From the NCBI GenBank assembly GCA_963718635.1, contig OY970367.1, forward strand, positions 2,604,001 to 2,668,000: DNA of 64,000 nt, in the 5' to 3' direction. The notes under the pieces are model-generated. The model saw nothing but the letters and a program-made list of their open reading frames with translations, made no database searches and was not told the origin of the DNA. The translations under genes and the position numbers were made by a program. The stretch comes from JAIOQJ01 sp963718635. Lineage in GTDB: Bacteria; Planctomycetota; Planctomycetia; Gemmatales; Gemmataceae. Of the stretch, positions 1-9,210 are shown piece by piece (the stretch's first letter is position 1; each line of letters begins with the position of its first letter).

Positions 1-1
1 G

Positions 2-685
2 AAAAAGTCTCAGGGTCGAGAGGAAGAGTTGCGCGTGGAAAGGCCTTGGTTTGTCTGGTTTGAAGTGACGCCCCGGAACGCCGCCGATGGCGACCGGCCT
101 CGAAGCATTCGCATCGACAACCTGAAGGAGCGCATTGCCCCCGCATGGGAGATCAACGTCGAGTCGTGGGTAGCGGCCGCGGGCAAAAACGATTCCTATT
201 CTCATCCGGCGGCGCCTGCCGTGAACGCCTGGTGGGTCGATGTCTTTCCCGGCGATGCCCATCGCATCACGATCACGAAGCTGGAATCGCTCGACCAGGA
301 ATTCGGCAAAATCGACAAAAACGTTACCATTGATAGGAGCAAGGCGAGCATCGATGACATTCGCATTGATGGCAACTATCTCTATGTCCGGGCGACCCAC
401 GAACAGGATAACCCGATCGTCGTACGCGTTCAGGGGCTAAAGAAAGACGAGCAGCGTTTAAGACTTGGCGAGATGCATCACTGGTATACGAAGGCGAACA
501 AATACATGGCGCGTTTCGGCCCGATTGACCCGGCTGATATGACACGGCAGGTGACCTTTCAGTTTTACACCCTGGAAAGTTTGAAGAAGGAAAAGGCGTC
601 CAGCCACGCCCGCCTCGATCCCGATAAGCCGGAGCCAAGCACCCGCGTGCGCGACAAACTGCCGCGTATTAAGGAAGAGGATTGA
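2..685 (+). CDS. Hypothetical protein, 5' end outside window
   Basis: The reading frame is open from the first bases of the window. It has a TTG at position 29, but coding appears to continue upstream through it, so this is probably the C-terminal part of a longer protein. About 228 residues are visible, ending in a charged tail rich in Lys, Arg, Asp and Glu. The visible part contains mixed beta-type segments such as ITITKLESL and YLYVRATHEQDNPIVVRVQG, and no signal peptide or membrane segment. I do not recognise a family. It lies on the same strand as the pseudo-caspase gene that starts about 0.5 kb downstream and may belong to the same locus. Being real coding sequence is fairly sure; the function is unknown. 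Confidence 0.6.
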   Translation, partial: KKSQGREEELRVERPWFVWFEVTPRNAADGDRPRSIRIDNLKERIAPAWEINVESWVAAAGKNDSYSHPAAPAVNAWWVDVFPGDAHRITITKLESLDQEFGKIDKNVTIDRSKASIDDIRIDGNYLYVRATHEQDNPIVVRVQGLKKDEQRLRLGEMHHWYTKANKYMARFGPIDPADMTRQVTFQFYTLESLKKEKASSHARLDPDKPEPSTRVRDKLPRIKEED

Positions 686-1203
686 TAGAAGATAGTCCCC
701 TTTTCGGACTACGAAAGGCGAGAGTTGATATTGGCGAGCCGGGAGCGTCAGCGACCGGAGAAAGCACGGAGGATCTGGATAAAAGCAATTGATCCAGTGG
801 CTGACGTCAGCGATTGAGGTACTAGGTTGCTTATCCAAGCGAACTCATCGTGCATGAGTCAAGTTTTAGATAAGCGCCCAACCAGCGAAAACTATTTAGC
901 CACGGATGGAACACAGAACGAACACGGATAAAATCCAAGAACTTTCATAGGCGGGTCGAACGAGTACGTCATCGGATATTTAATTTATCCGTGTTTGGTC
1001 CGTGTTTCATCCGTGGCTGACGGATTTCGCTTTGACATTGGCTGTTTCGTGCTTAGAAACTTCTCATTGGTCAGAGGCAGAGTCTCGCTAGTTTTCAGTG
1101 TTTTCTCCGGTCGCTGCCGCAACGATTGGAGTATTGCCTTCAGGGTTTTCTCCGGTCGCTCGCGCTCCCGGCTCGCTAAAACCGCCATTATGGGAGTGCA
1201 AAG
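686..1203. other. Intergenic region with interspersed inverted repeats
   Basis: No convincing gene is seen. The stretch holds an imperfect inverted repeat with arms of about 35 bases at 898-933 and 983-1018, built on the motif agccacggatg...aacacggataaa. It also holds copies of a Gemmata-type palindrome around the cores ggcgagccgggagcg and ctccggtcgct at 733-760 (minus orientation), 1105-1120 (partial) and 1150-1176 (plus orientation). Related copies lie at 15421 and 15577. Confidence 0.6.
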
Positions 1204-3876
1204 TTGTCTGAATCCCGCAGGCCGCAAGATAAATGGCGACACGCTGCCGGGCAATCGAGCGCGCGTAGCGGCGCCGCTGTTTCCGCTGGCAAGCCGCGTA
1301 CATCGAGGCTCTTTCTCGGCGCCTTGCTATTGGCGGCATTAGTCGGCGTGGTCGTCGGCCTGTTGTCGTTCTTCCGCTCTGCGCCGAAGCCAATTTTTCT
1401 CAGCATTGCCGTGACGGAATATTCCGACCGCAATTTTCCGGTGAACGCATTTGCCCAGCAAGACAGCGAAGCATTGCGGCAGCAGTTTGGAACGGACAGC
1501 GTACAGGCTTTCCAAAGTCAGGAGCGCGATCTCATTCTGCGCGAGCTAAGCCAGCTCGAAGCACGCAGCCGAGGAGCGGACAGCGGCCGGCCGATCATCA
1601 TTCACCTCTCCGCCAATGCCTTCGTCTACGATGGGGTCGTTCAACTAATTCCAGGCAACGGCCAGTCTGGTTCCCCGGCCACTTGGATTCGTCTCTCGGA
1701 AGTGGTTGATCTCGTCAAGCGCATCGCCGGCCATCGATTGTTGCTGCTCGATCTACGGCCTGTCGTCGACGCTCGGCTCGGCATCCTTGGTGATGATCTG
1801 CCCGACGCGGTGAAGGAACTCTTCGATACCTTCGAACAGGCGAACGATCTGCCGTTTCAGGTGTTGATTGCCTGCGGTCCGCAGTCCACCCCCGTCGTGA
1901 TGCGCGAACTGAAGCGGAGTGCGTTTGGTTGGTTCCTCGAACGGGGTTTGGCCGGCATCGCTGACGGTTGGAATAGCGCCCGCAACAAAGATGAACGCAT
2001 CGCACCGCTGGAATTGATGACCTTCACGCGCGATCAAGTTGCGGGATTGAGCGGGAAGTTGAATCAGAGCGAGATCCCGTTTATACGAGGGCGGGATCAG
2101 GAAATCGTAGTCGCCGCCGTTCCGCAAGGCGGGGCTAAGCCAGCGCCTGCTGCGGAAGAAGCCGAAGTTTATCCCGCTTCGCTGTTGGCTTATTGGCAGG
2201 AGCGCGATCGCTGGAATGATACAGGTTACGCCCGCCGTCTGCCGCGCACATCACGACAGCTCGAAGCGGCATTGATGCGGGCGGAATCGCAATGGCTTGG
2301 CGGCATCGAAACGGAGAAATGGCAGCGCGAACTCGACGCGGAAGTTCAGCAGCTTCGAGCGGTCAAGCAGCGCTTTCCCGATCCCGTTCCCCCGATTCGT
2401 TCCATCGCAGCGGCGCAGAAGCGCGGCATCGCCAATCTCCGCGAAGCCGAGGTCGCCCTTGCGCCGCTGATCGACAAAATCAAAGCAACGCCCAGCCCCA
2501 AGATGGAAGACATGGCCGAGTTTCAAAAGTTACGCACCGCCCTGCGTGAAAAGCCTCTCGACGCCGCAGCGGTTGCATCGATCATATATGATGTAGCGCT
2601 CGATCGCCGCGAACCGACGGTCGAACAATTGAAACAATTGGTTTTGGCGCTCCAAATCGCTCCGGATGCATCGAAATTTGTCGATTCATCTGTCCTTCGG
2701 ATGTTGACCGAAGTGGAACGGAACCGATTGAAATTATGGGAGCCTGAGCAGGGCACGATTTCGCTGATTCTGCTGACCAGCCAGTCAGCGGAGCGAGCCG
2801 TCGCTGTTGATGGCCGTGCGCTTCCCTGGTTGCAGAAAGAGCTTCAGGAAGTTGATTCCATGCGCCGGCAGGCGCTGGTGGCTCTATTGCAGGCCGAGTC
2901 CGATGAACGGGCGAACGCTCGTAGGCAGCTCGAACGCTGCCGGCAACGTTATGATGCGCTTGCCCTTGCCGGCAAAGCCTTGGAAGATGCCTTGCGCGAG
3001 CGCGATGAAACGCTCGGATTTCTTGCGGGATGGGCAGGGTTTGAGGCTTCGGACGGGCGACGGCAAGATGAACTCGATGCGTTATGGAACAGTATCGTGA
3101 GCGAATGTCGTGAGCTGTTGCCCCTCTTGAAGCCGCCGGGTGAACCGGCGCTGCCCGATGCCCAGCTCCTGAGCAATAAAGCCAATGACTTGCGACACCG
3201 GCGGGAACAAATGCTCGAACTGGTGAAGGGAGACCCGACTGTTTCAGCAGCCGCGTTGCCTCACTTGCTCGCTTGGCCTTTCTGGAAGGGCGAACAGCGG
3301 CAGGAACTGGCAAACCGCACGCGCTCGGGCGGCTTGGTCGCCGTGCAGCAAGCGCTGCAAGATACAGGCGCCAAACCAGGTGAGGTTGCCGAGTTGCCGC
3401 CAGCCAATCCAATCGCCGTCAATAAACATGCGTTTCGGCGAGCCCGCCAGGCCATTGACATATTGCTCCTGGCGGATGACCCCGAAGCGAACAAGCTAAA
3501 TGCTCGATGGAATGCGCTGCCCAAAACAGCGGAGGCACGGGAAATGGCCGCACTGGGCACTTCCATTTCACGGCAGTGGAGCGAACGTCTGCCCGAACGC
3601 TATCGACAATCGAAAACCCTGGACGAGCAAGCGCGCATCGGCTGGGCGATTCATCCGTTCGATTACTCGGCCATTCCGCGATCGGGCGACTCCGTGCCTC
3701 GGGATGCCGCTGGCGAGTTATATCGCAGGCAGCAAAAAGACTTTGCCTCTTGGATCGGCGAGTTTCGCGATCAAGCCGACGCCGCCGCCCTCGGCAAAGT
3801 CGAAGGACTCGGCGCCGCTCGCTTGGCGCGTGCGTTGCAAGAACTCGCCCGGGAACAATTGGGCTGGAACCCTTGA
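1204..3876 (+). CDS. Membrane-anchored pseudo-caspase (peptidase C14-like) protein
   Basis: An 890-residue protein starting at a TTG, which makes the exact start uncertain. A basic N-terminus is followed by one membrane segment at about residues 36-57 (LFLGALLLAALVGVV...). Residues 62-300 have the layout of a caspase-fold domain: a first strand IFLSIAVTEYSD, a strand IIIHLSANAF with downstream LIPGN where caspases carry the catalytic His-Gly, and LLLLDLRP where they carry Asp-Ala-Cys. Both catalytic residues therefore appear to be lost, suggesting a non-enzymatic scaffold or sensor. The remaining 550 residues are charged, mostly helical and unrecognised. It precedes a secreted protein and converges with the IcmF/DotU-like pair, suggesting an envelope role. 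The caspase-fold call is an inference from motif order; coding status is sure. Confidence 0.6.
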   Translation: MSESRRPQDKWRHAAGQSSARSGAAVSAGKPRTSRLFLGALLLAALVGVVVGLLSFFRSAPKPIFLSIAVTEYSDRNFPVNAFAQQDSEALRQQFGTDSVQAFQSQERDLILRELSQLEARSRGADSGRPIIIHLSANAFVYDGVVQLIPGNGQSGSPATWIRLSEVVDLVKRIAGHRLLLLDLRPVVDARLGILGDDLPDAVKELFDTFEQANDLPFQVLIACGPQSTPVVMRELKRSAFGWFLERGLAGIADGWNSARNKDERIAPLELMTFTRDQVAGLSGKLNQSEIPFIRGRDQEIVVAAVPQGGAKPAPAAEEAEVYPASLLAYWQERDRWNDTGYARRLPRTSRQLEAALMRAESQWLGGIETEKWQRELDAEVQQLRAVKQRFPDPVPPIRSIAAAQKRGIANLREAEVALAPLIDKIKATPSPKMEDMAEFQKLRTALREKPLDAAAVASIIYDVALDRREPTVEQLKQLVLALQIAPDASKFVDSSVLRMLTEVERNRLKLWEPEQGTISLILLTSQSAERAVAVDGRALPWLQKELQEVDSMRRQALVALLQAESDERANARRQLERCRQRYDALALAGKALEDALRERDETLGFLAGWAGFEASDGRRQDELDALWNSIVSECRELLPLLKPPGEPALPDAQLLSNKANDLRHRREQMLELVKGDPTVSAAALPHLLAWPFWKGEQRQELANRTRSGGLVAVQQALQDTGAKPGEVAELPPANPIAVNKHAFRRARQAIDILLLADDPEANKLNARWNALPKTAEAREMAALGTSISRQWSERLPERYRQSKTLDEQARIGWAIHPFDYSAIPRSGDSVPRDAAGELYRRQQKDFASWIGEFRDQADAAALGKVEGLGAARLARALQELAREQLGWNP

Positions 3877-3921
3877 GCTCGCAAATGATTCTGGCGAATT
3901 GATGAACCGAGCATGGGTCCC

Positions 3922-4062
3922 GTCTTACCCTCCCCCTGGCTTTGCAGGGGGAGGGCAGGATGGGGGCAGTGCGTCTCGCCCATAAACGATTCTCGGCACT
4001 CGAAGCCGTTCCCCCCACCCTGCCCTCCCCCCGCAAAGCCGGGGGGAGGGTGGGAAGGGAGA
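3922..4062. repeat. G/C-rich composite inverted repeat, copy 1
   Basis: Two hairpin-forming blocks, taccctccccctggctttg with its complement at 3926-3956 and gccctccccccgcaaagcc with its complement at about 4009-4053, are separated by a spacer containing cgtctcgcccataaacg. The same composite is found in reverse orientation at 20050-20190, including the spacer. It lies between the pseudo-caspase gene and the next gene and may act as a transcription barrier, but no T-tract is seen. Confidence 0.7.
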
Positions 4063-4151
4063 ACTCCGGATTTACCAGTAACGGTTCGCGCACCCCGTCG
4101 CGCGAGATTGTCTTTGATTTATCTGCTTAGGCAGTCTCTAAGGAGAAGGTG

Positions 4152-6011
4152 ATGAAGACACGAAGACGTAAACCGCATGGGTTGATGGCTGCGCTCTTTC
4201 TGATGGGCGCGGCAGGCCTTGCTTCCGCCCAGAACCAACGGACGTTTGTCTTTAGCAGCGACCCCGATCAAGTGAAAGATCCCAAGAGCGTCTTCGAATG
4301 TAGGCCCAACACGCCGGAGACGCGTTACCTCTTCGTTCGCAATCCAAAGGGCGACCGCGCGACCTACACGGTCGAACTGCGGGATGGCAAAGGCCGAACG
4401 GTTATCGCTTCCGGCAAGATCACCTTGGAAAAAGATCAACAGGCTCGCCTGAAGTTGGAAAAAACACCGCCTCCCCCCCCGCCCAAAACCGCTGTTGCTC
4501 CCGTGGTAGTCGCGGCTCCTGCCGCTCCGGCAGCGCCGGTGGCCGAGCCACCGCCGGGTGTTGCTCTCAAGCGCGAGGCCGACGGCCAATTCCGCTTCAC
4601 GCTTCGCCTGCTCGACGAGCAGGGCAAGCCCGTTCTCGGCAATCAGAATATCCCGATTGAAAGCACGATCGCCGTCGAACTGGACCAGAAGCTGTCTTAC
4701 ATCGAACAGCCTTCAATCGCCATTACGCGCAATGGGGACGCACGCAAGCTTGAGGTCACAGTCAAGTCTTCCAAGACATTCAGCGGCCCGCCTGCTGTAG
4801 TCGAGTTGGCTTTCCCGCCGCAATCTTCGCTGCGAACCGATGCGCTTCGATCCGGCGCCTATCGCCGAACCATTGAAGGCCCCGAACAGACTGTGAAACT
4901 GCAAGCGAACGACCTTCCCGTAGTTGATGGCGCGGAAGAGCGCGTCCGCTTTTCGATCACCGTCGATGGCTATGCCCGCGCCTTTATCTACGAACCCGAT
5001 TTCCGTCGCACCGCCGATCAGGCGTTGCTGACGGCCGTGCAAACCCCCGCCGTCCGCGTGCTTCCCTTGGGCGCCGAACGGCCGGTTCTATCGATCAGCG
5101 CCAAGCCGGGAGACAAATACCCCGTCCGCATCGAAACGGACAATACCCCAGCCGGCGCGAAGCTCTTGCTTCGGCTCGACCGTTCGGGAACAGGCACCTT
5201 CAGCGAAGCGGATGAGGTCATCACCTTGCCGAGCCCGCGTGAAGAGAGCGTTTACTTGGATCCGCAAGGCGAGGATGAATCGATCTCCGTGAATTTCCGT
5301 GTAGCCGACTGGGTTTACCGCCTCGACACACGCGCTCTGCGTGGCAAGCACGAACTGCAAGGCGTAATCGTCGATGGCGCTCGCGACTTGGCCAAGTTCT
5401 CCTGCTTTCTCATTCTGGACGACACGCCTCCCGAAGAGCTCGCATTCGGCAAACTCCCAGCTACTCATGTTCGAGGCACGCCGCTGCTCTTGACCGCCTC
5501 GGCCCGCGAGCCGGAGACTTCCATCAAACAGGCGACGTTCTTCTTGGGTGAGCCGGCCGATGGCAAACTGCCGGATGTGAAGGCAAAGGGAAATTTGGTC
5601 GACGCCAACATCGGGCTTTGGAGCGCGGAATTGCCCGTCCCCGATAAGAAGGGAATCATTGAAGTCGGCGTGCAATTTGTGAACGAGACAGGATTGACCG
5701 CTGTAAAGACACAGAAGATCGAACTAGTTGACCCGCCAGTGCCTGCGGCCACGATTGAAGGGATCGTTGAACTTGGCGGCCGGCCACAAGCGAAAGTTGG
5801 CGTATCGCTGCGCGATGGCGACGGCAAAGAGAAGGGCGCTGCGATCACCGATGAAAAAGGCGCCTTTAAATTCGAAGGCCTTCCCGCAGGCGCTTATCGC
5901 ATTCTTGCCGCCCGTCCCGACTCCGGCATGGGCACCAAAGGCGACGCCGCCGCTTCGGCTATCCTCGGCAAGACGACCAAAGTGAGCATAAGCCTGTCGC
6001 GGAAACCATGA
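4152..6011 (+). CDS. Secreted protein with C-terminal carboxypeptidase regulatory-like domain
   Basis: The ATG at 4152 is preceded by a good ribosome-binding site (aaggaga at 4140-4146); the GTG three bases earlier is less likely. Residues 1-27 form a signal peptide ending in GLASA. A Pro/Ala-rich linker (PPPPPPKTAVAPVVVAAPAA) follows at about residues 110-140, then beta-rich repeats. The last 85 residues (IEGIVELGGRPQAKVGVSL ... GAFKFEGLPAGAYRILA) have the transthyretin-like carboxypeptidase regulatory-domain pattern, usually an adhesion or structural module. It probably acts in the periplasm or at the cell surface. The gene is co-directional with the pseudo-caspase gene and ends at a 42-base inverted repeat that separates it from the convergent IcmF-like gene. 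No enzymatic motif is seen. Confidence 0.75.
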   Translation: MKTRRRKPHGLMAALFLMGAAGLASAQNQRTFVFSSDPDQVKDPKSVFECRPNTPETRYLFVRNPKGDRATYTVELRDGKGRTVIASGKITLEKDQQARLKLEKTPPPPPPKTAVAPVVVAAPAAPAAPVAEPPPGVALKREADGQFRFTLRLLDEQGKPVLGNQNIPIESTIAVELDQKLSYIEQPSIAITRNGDARKLEVTVKSSKTFSGPPAVVELAFPPQSSLRTDALRSGAYRRTIEGPEQTVKLQANDLPVVDGAEERVRFSITVDGYARAFIYEPDFRRTADQALLTAVQTPAVRVLPLGAERPVLSISAKPGDKYPVRIETDNTPAGAKLLLRLDRSGTGTFSEADEVITLPSPREESVYLDPQGEDESISVNFRVADWVYRLDTRALRGKHELQGVIVDGARDLAKFSCFLILDDTPPEELAFGKLPATHVRGTPLLLTASAREPETSIKQATFFLGEPADGKLPDVKAKGNLVDANIGLWSAELPVPDKKGIIEVGVQFVNETGLTAVKTQKIELVDPPVPAATIEGIVELGGRPQAKVGVSLRDGDGKEKGAAITDEKGAFKFEGLPAGAYRILAARPDSGMGTKGDAAASAILGKTTKVSISLSRKP

Positions 6012-6055
6012 AGGTTTTCGTTTAGCGTTTTCGACGTGCATTAGAAAGAAATACC

Positions 6056-6144
6056 CGTTAGCCGCGACGCGGAGGCTTTGCGCAGCGGAGCGCTTTCTTG
6101 CCGAAAGCGCTCCGCTGCGCAAAGCCTCCGCGTCGCGGCTAACG
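6056..6144. repeat. Perfect 42-base inverted repeat (bidirectional terminator-like)
   Basis: Arms at 6056-6097 and 6103-6144 are perfect complements around a five-base loop, ttgcc. The repeat sits exactly between convergent genes and could fold into a very stable hairpin that stops transcription from both sides. The arm contains ggctttgcgcagcggagcgc; a related piece (gaaagcgctcctctgcgcagagcctccgcg) is found at 61181-61210, so it is a member of a dispersed family rather than a unique terminator. Confidence 0.9.
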
Positions 6145-6162
6145 CTCTAGATGCGCAAAATC

Positions 6163-7792
6163 TCACCGTATTCCCCACACATAGACCGCCAGCGCTGCGA
6201 CCGCCAAAACAATGACGCCCAGCACGACATATCCAAGTTTTGTCTTGCTTCGATAAGCGGCATCCAGGGCGAACGCTTCGTCCGTCCAGGTGACGAAGCC
6301 CTGGGTGCTTTCCACTTTCTTGAAGAACTCGTGCAGGAATAACGCTTCGCTCGTGCCGCTTTCGGTGGCAGTGAGATAGCAGCCGCCGTAGACCGGAATC
6401 TCATCCACGCGCGGCATCATGGCTCGAGCAATTAGGCGGGCGATGTTTTGCGAGCGTGCGCTCACGGCCGCCAAAAACTGGAAGAGGCCTCCGTTCGTGC
6501 GCGTCGCTTCATCTGCCGTTTCGACGTTCGGAGTTTCGAGCCGAAAGAGCTTGAAAACCCAGTAGGGAAGCAGGCTGCCGAAAATCCACTGCGCGCCGGC
6601 TTCGATCGATTCGGCGCGGAACTCGGTTTCAGATCAGGATTAAGCGGAAAGCTCTTTCCCAGACGCTGCTGCCGACGTTCGACGCCAAAACGCCGGATGA
6701 ACTCCTCGCCGCCGGACAACGATTCCAAGTCGGCGACGAGAGCGTAGACTGGAAAACGCAGCCTCATGGCCTCCATCGCATTCGCCAGATCTTTTTGAGC
6801 GACCAGGCCGAGCTGCTCGGCGCTTTCGTCGCGCTCGGCGGCTGCAACCGAGACAACCGTCACGGCGCCATTGATCGGGCAAAGAGGCCAGCGCGATCGC
6901 GCCAGCAACGAGCAGAAGTAGTGCATCCTCGCGGTTGTTCGTTCGACTTCGCGAGCATTCTGCAGAATGGAGGGACCGCTTTGCTTCGTTGAACCCTTAT
7001 CGCCACTGAAGCCGGCGCCGGAAGAAAGAACGCGGATCTGGTTCTTCTCGTCGTCGGTCAACGACCGATTCATTTCGCGCGCATTGCGGATGATCTGTTG
7101 CACTTGAGCGATCGCGCCCCCGCCGCCGCTGCCACTCTGGCTCATGCCGATCGACTTGTCCATGCCGATGGATTTATCCATCGCCATGCTCGGCATCGCC
7201 GCCATTGATTCGCTCATCGAAGGCCCATCGCCGGCGTAACCGTCCTGAATTCCAAGTAAGCTCGCGCCGGGACAGGTGAGATAAATCGCGTCGCGGTTGG
7301 CATAGGGCGCAAGGGGCAGCGCTCGAAGGACGCGCCTTGAACCGTCAGCCCCCGAGGCAGCGACGTAAACAGGCTTGCTTCACCCGCCTGCGGTTGACCG
7401 AGCACGAGATAAACGGGGGTGTCGCCGATGCCGATGCCGGCCTTTTCGAGCGCTTGCTTGATGCCGTCCCAGGCTTCTTCGATGTCCGGAAAGACGGAGA
7501 CCGCATCGCCCGGCTGTAGTAGTTTCCAGAGCCACCATGCTTGCCAGGCAAGGAAATAGACGAGCAGAAAAAGAATCGACAACCAGAACGGCCGTAGCCA
7601 AACCGGTCCATCGATATTGATGGTCACCGCGAAATGTTTCTGGATGAACCAAAGCCCCGCGGCGATGAGCGCGATTACCAGGAAATGCAGCGTCCACAAT
7701 ACGCCTGGCGATAGCCTCGGCCTAATGAACATCGGCGCAATCAGGCCGCCGACCCAGTTCAGGACATTGCCGACGATAGCAAGAGGATTCAT
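6163..7792 (-). CDS. IcmF/TssM-like inner-membrane protein, two frameshifts
   Basis: Three adjoining frames together make one protein of about 540 residues. The N-terminal part has two membrane segments at about 32-50 and 67-85, then PVYLVLGQPQAGEASLF at the position of the IcmF P-loop, where the Gly-Lys-Ser/Thr is missing. The next frame continues YANRDAIYLTCPGASLLG (Walker B region), a Met/Ser-rich insert and RWPLCPINGAVTVVSV and LRFPVYALVADLESLSG, all typical of the IcmF GTPase-like domain. The third frame has IPVYGGCYLTATESG, VTWTDEAFALD and a C-terminal membrane segment. Frameshifts lie near 7310-7335 and 6605-6635. It is shorter than TssM (over 1000 residues), lacking the large periplasmic part. 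The DotU-like gene lies 11 bases upstream, as in type IVb and VI secretion loci, but no other secretion gene is in the window. Confidence 0.65.
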
Positions 7793-7803
7793 CCAGCGTT
7801 CCT

Positions 7804-8451
7804 TTAGCGTAGGAGCGTGACGAGCAGGAACGTCGCCAGCGGAACGATCAGCAAAAGACTCAGGCTGAAAGTCTTAACCATTTTCTGATAGCCATCTATG
7901 CCCATCAGCAGCGGAACGTTCGATTCGGGCGTCTTCTCGGGAACGGCCGGGAGCTCTTTGCCCATTCCTTTGCTGGCACGGGAGCGCGCAGCGCTTACCC
8001 ATTCGCGCAGCTGTTCCGGACGCTCGCCCAGTTCTCCGCGAAAACCAAGCAATACGCAGAGCAGAAAGGCTTCTTGGGCATCGCCACTGCCGGGAATGCT
8101 CTCGGCCAAGCGAGCCTGCGACCAGAAGTTGCTGTAGCGGATATTGGTCTGAAAAAGCGCTTGTTCGAGCTTGTTTTCATCCCATTCGCGCTGCCAAGTC
8201 GAGTCGATGAACATCTCATCCAGCCAACAGGTGAGGGCATAGCGAGCGCCCATGAAACGGGAACTATCCATCGAAGCGAGCGGATCGACGCCGCCACCCC
8301 AGGGCGGCGGTTGATTGGGATTGCCGAGCATCCCCTTCAGCGCTGCCTGCTCCACGGCCAAGTGCGGCCGTTCCCCTCGGCCCAGCCGTTCTTTCAACTT
8401 CAAGCCATGCAGCAGCACGGGATAGACGTTTCGTGCGAGTTCTTCACGCAT
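7804..8451 (-). CDS. DotU/TssL (IcmH)-like envelope protein
   Basis: A 215-residue protein with the DotU pattern: an N-terminal helical half (MREELARNVYPVLLHGLKLK), the conserved RYALTCWLDEMFIDSTW block at about residues 85-101, SNFWSQARLAE, the LLGFRGELGE segment and a single C-terminal membrane helix (SLSLLLIVPLATFLLVTLL). DotU proteins are tail-anchored partners of IcmF in type IVb and type VI secretion complexes. The start at 8451 was chosen because the frame upstream overlaps trmB and reads as nonsense there. The IcmF-like gene follows at 11 bases, indicating translational coupling. With no other secretion parts nearby, it may form a stripped-down membrane complex with the IcmF-like protein. 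Confidence 0.75.
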   Translation of the reverse strand: MREELARNVYPVLLHGLKLKERLGRGERPHLAVEQAALKGMLGNPNQPPPWGGGVDPLASMDSSRFMGARYALTCWLDEMFIDSTWQREWDENKLEQALFQTNIRYSNFWSQARLAESIPGSGDAQEAFLLCVLLGFRGELGERPEQLREWVSAARSRASKGMGKELPAVPEKTPESNVPLLMGIDGYQKMVKTFSLSLLLIVPLATFLLVTLLR

Positions 8452-8494
8452 AGGTATTCCGTAGCAAGTGGCTGGTCCGGCCGACTTCAAATGA

Positions 8495-9157
8495 TTATAT
8501 GACGGGCGGGTCGATCGCCCGTTTGCAGAACGCGGAGCGATAGATCGGCCGGCCTTCTTTGCGAAACTTGCGTTCAAAGTTGGTGAGGTAATCGAACTCG
8601 TCTTTGGCGTCGGTCGCTTCCCGCGCCGGCACGGCTTCAAATAGAGGCAGGCCCTGCATGATCGTCATCATCACATCGTGGTAATCTTTTACATCGGTCA
8701 CCAGATGGAACATTCCGAATGGCTGCAGAATGGCGGCGACAACTGCCGCAAATTCTTTGGTGAACAGCCTTCGCTTGTGATGCCGTTTCTTCCACCAAGG
8801 GTCGGGAAAATAGACGTGCATCGCCTGGACGGAATTTGCCTTCACCCGATCACGGAGCAGAACCAGCGCATCGGCACAGGCGAGCTTTACGTTTGGCAAC
8901 GGCCGGGCGGCGAGTTTCGTGGCCGCGTAGAGCTGATACTTCCGGACAATTTCGATGCCGAAGAAGTTCATCTCTGGATTCGCTGCGGCTGCGTTAGTCA
9001 GAAATAACCCTTTGCCGAAGCCGACCTCGATCTCGACCGGGTTGGCGTTGCCGAATACGGCTGGCCAGGCGATGCCGGGCGCCTGGTGATCGCGAGGCAC
9101 ATCCGGAAACAGAAAAGGGCTCAGCTCTTCAATCGAAAAGCGACGACGGGAACGCAA
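8495..9157 (-). CDS. trmB: tRNA (guanine-N7-)-methyltransferase
   Basis: A 220-residue class I SAM-dependent methyltransferase that makes m7G46 in tRNA. The SAM-binding loop EIEVGFGKGLFL is at about residues 42-53, followed by NFFGIEIVRKY. The diagnostic TrmB block HVYFPDPWWKKRHHKRR is at about 114-130, then RLFTKEF and a C-terminal TNFERKFRKEGRPIYR that contacts the tRNA and cofactor. Length and motif order match the family. The gene ends 43 bases before the DotU-like start on the same strand and may be co-transcribed, but the pairing is probably incidental. Confidence 0.95.
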   Translation of the reverse strand: MRSRRRFSIEELSPFLFPDVPRDHQAPGIAWPAVFGNANPVEIEVGFGKGLFLTNAAAANPEMNFFGIEIVRKYQLYAATKLAARPLPNVKLACADALVLLRDRVKANSVQAMHVYFPDPWWKKRHHKRRLFTKEFAAVVAAILQPFGMFHLVTDVKDYHDVMMTIMQGLPLFEAVPAREATDAKDEFDYLTNFERKFRKEGRPIYRSAFCKRAIDPPVI

Positions 9158-9210
9158 CGCGGTTCGATCCTTCAGTAAATTTCATGCGGTTCAACTGCGA
9201 GATTTTTGGG

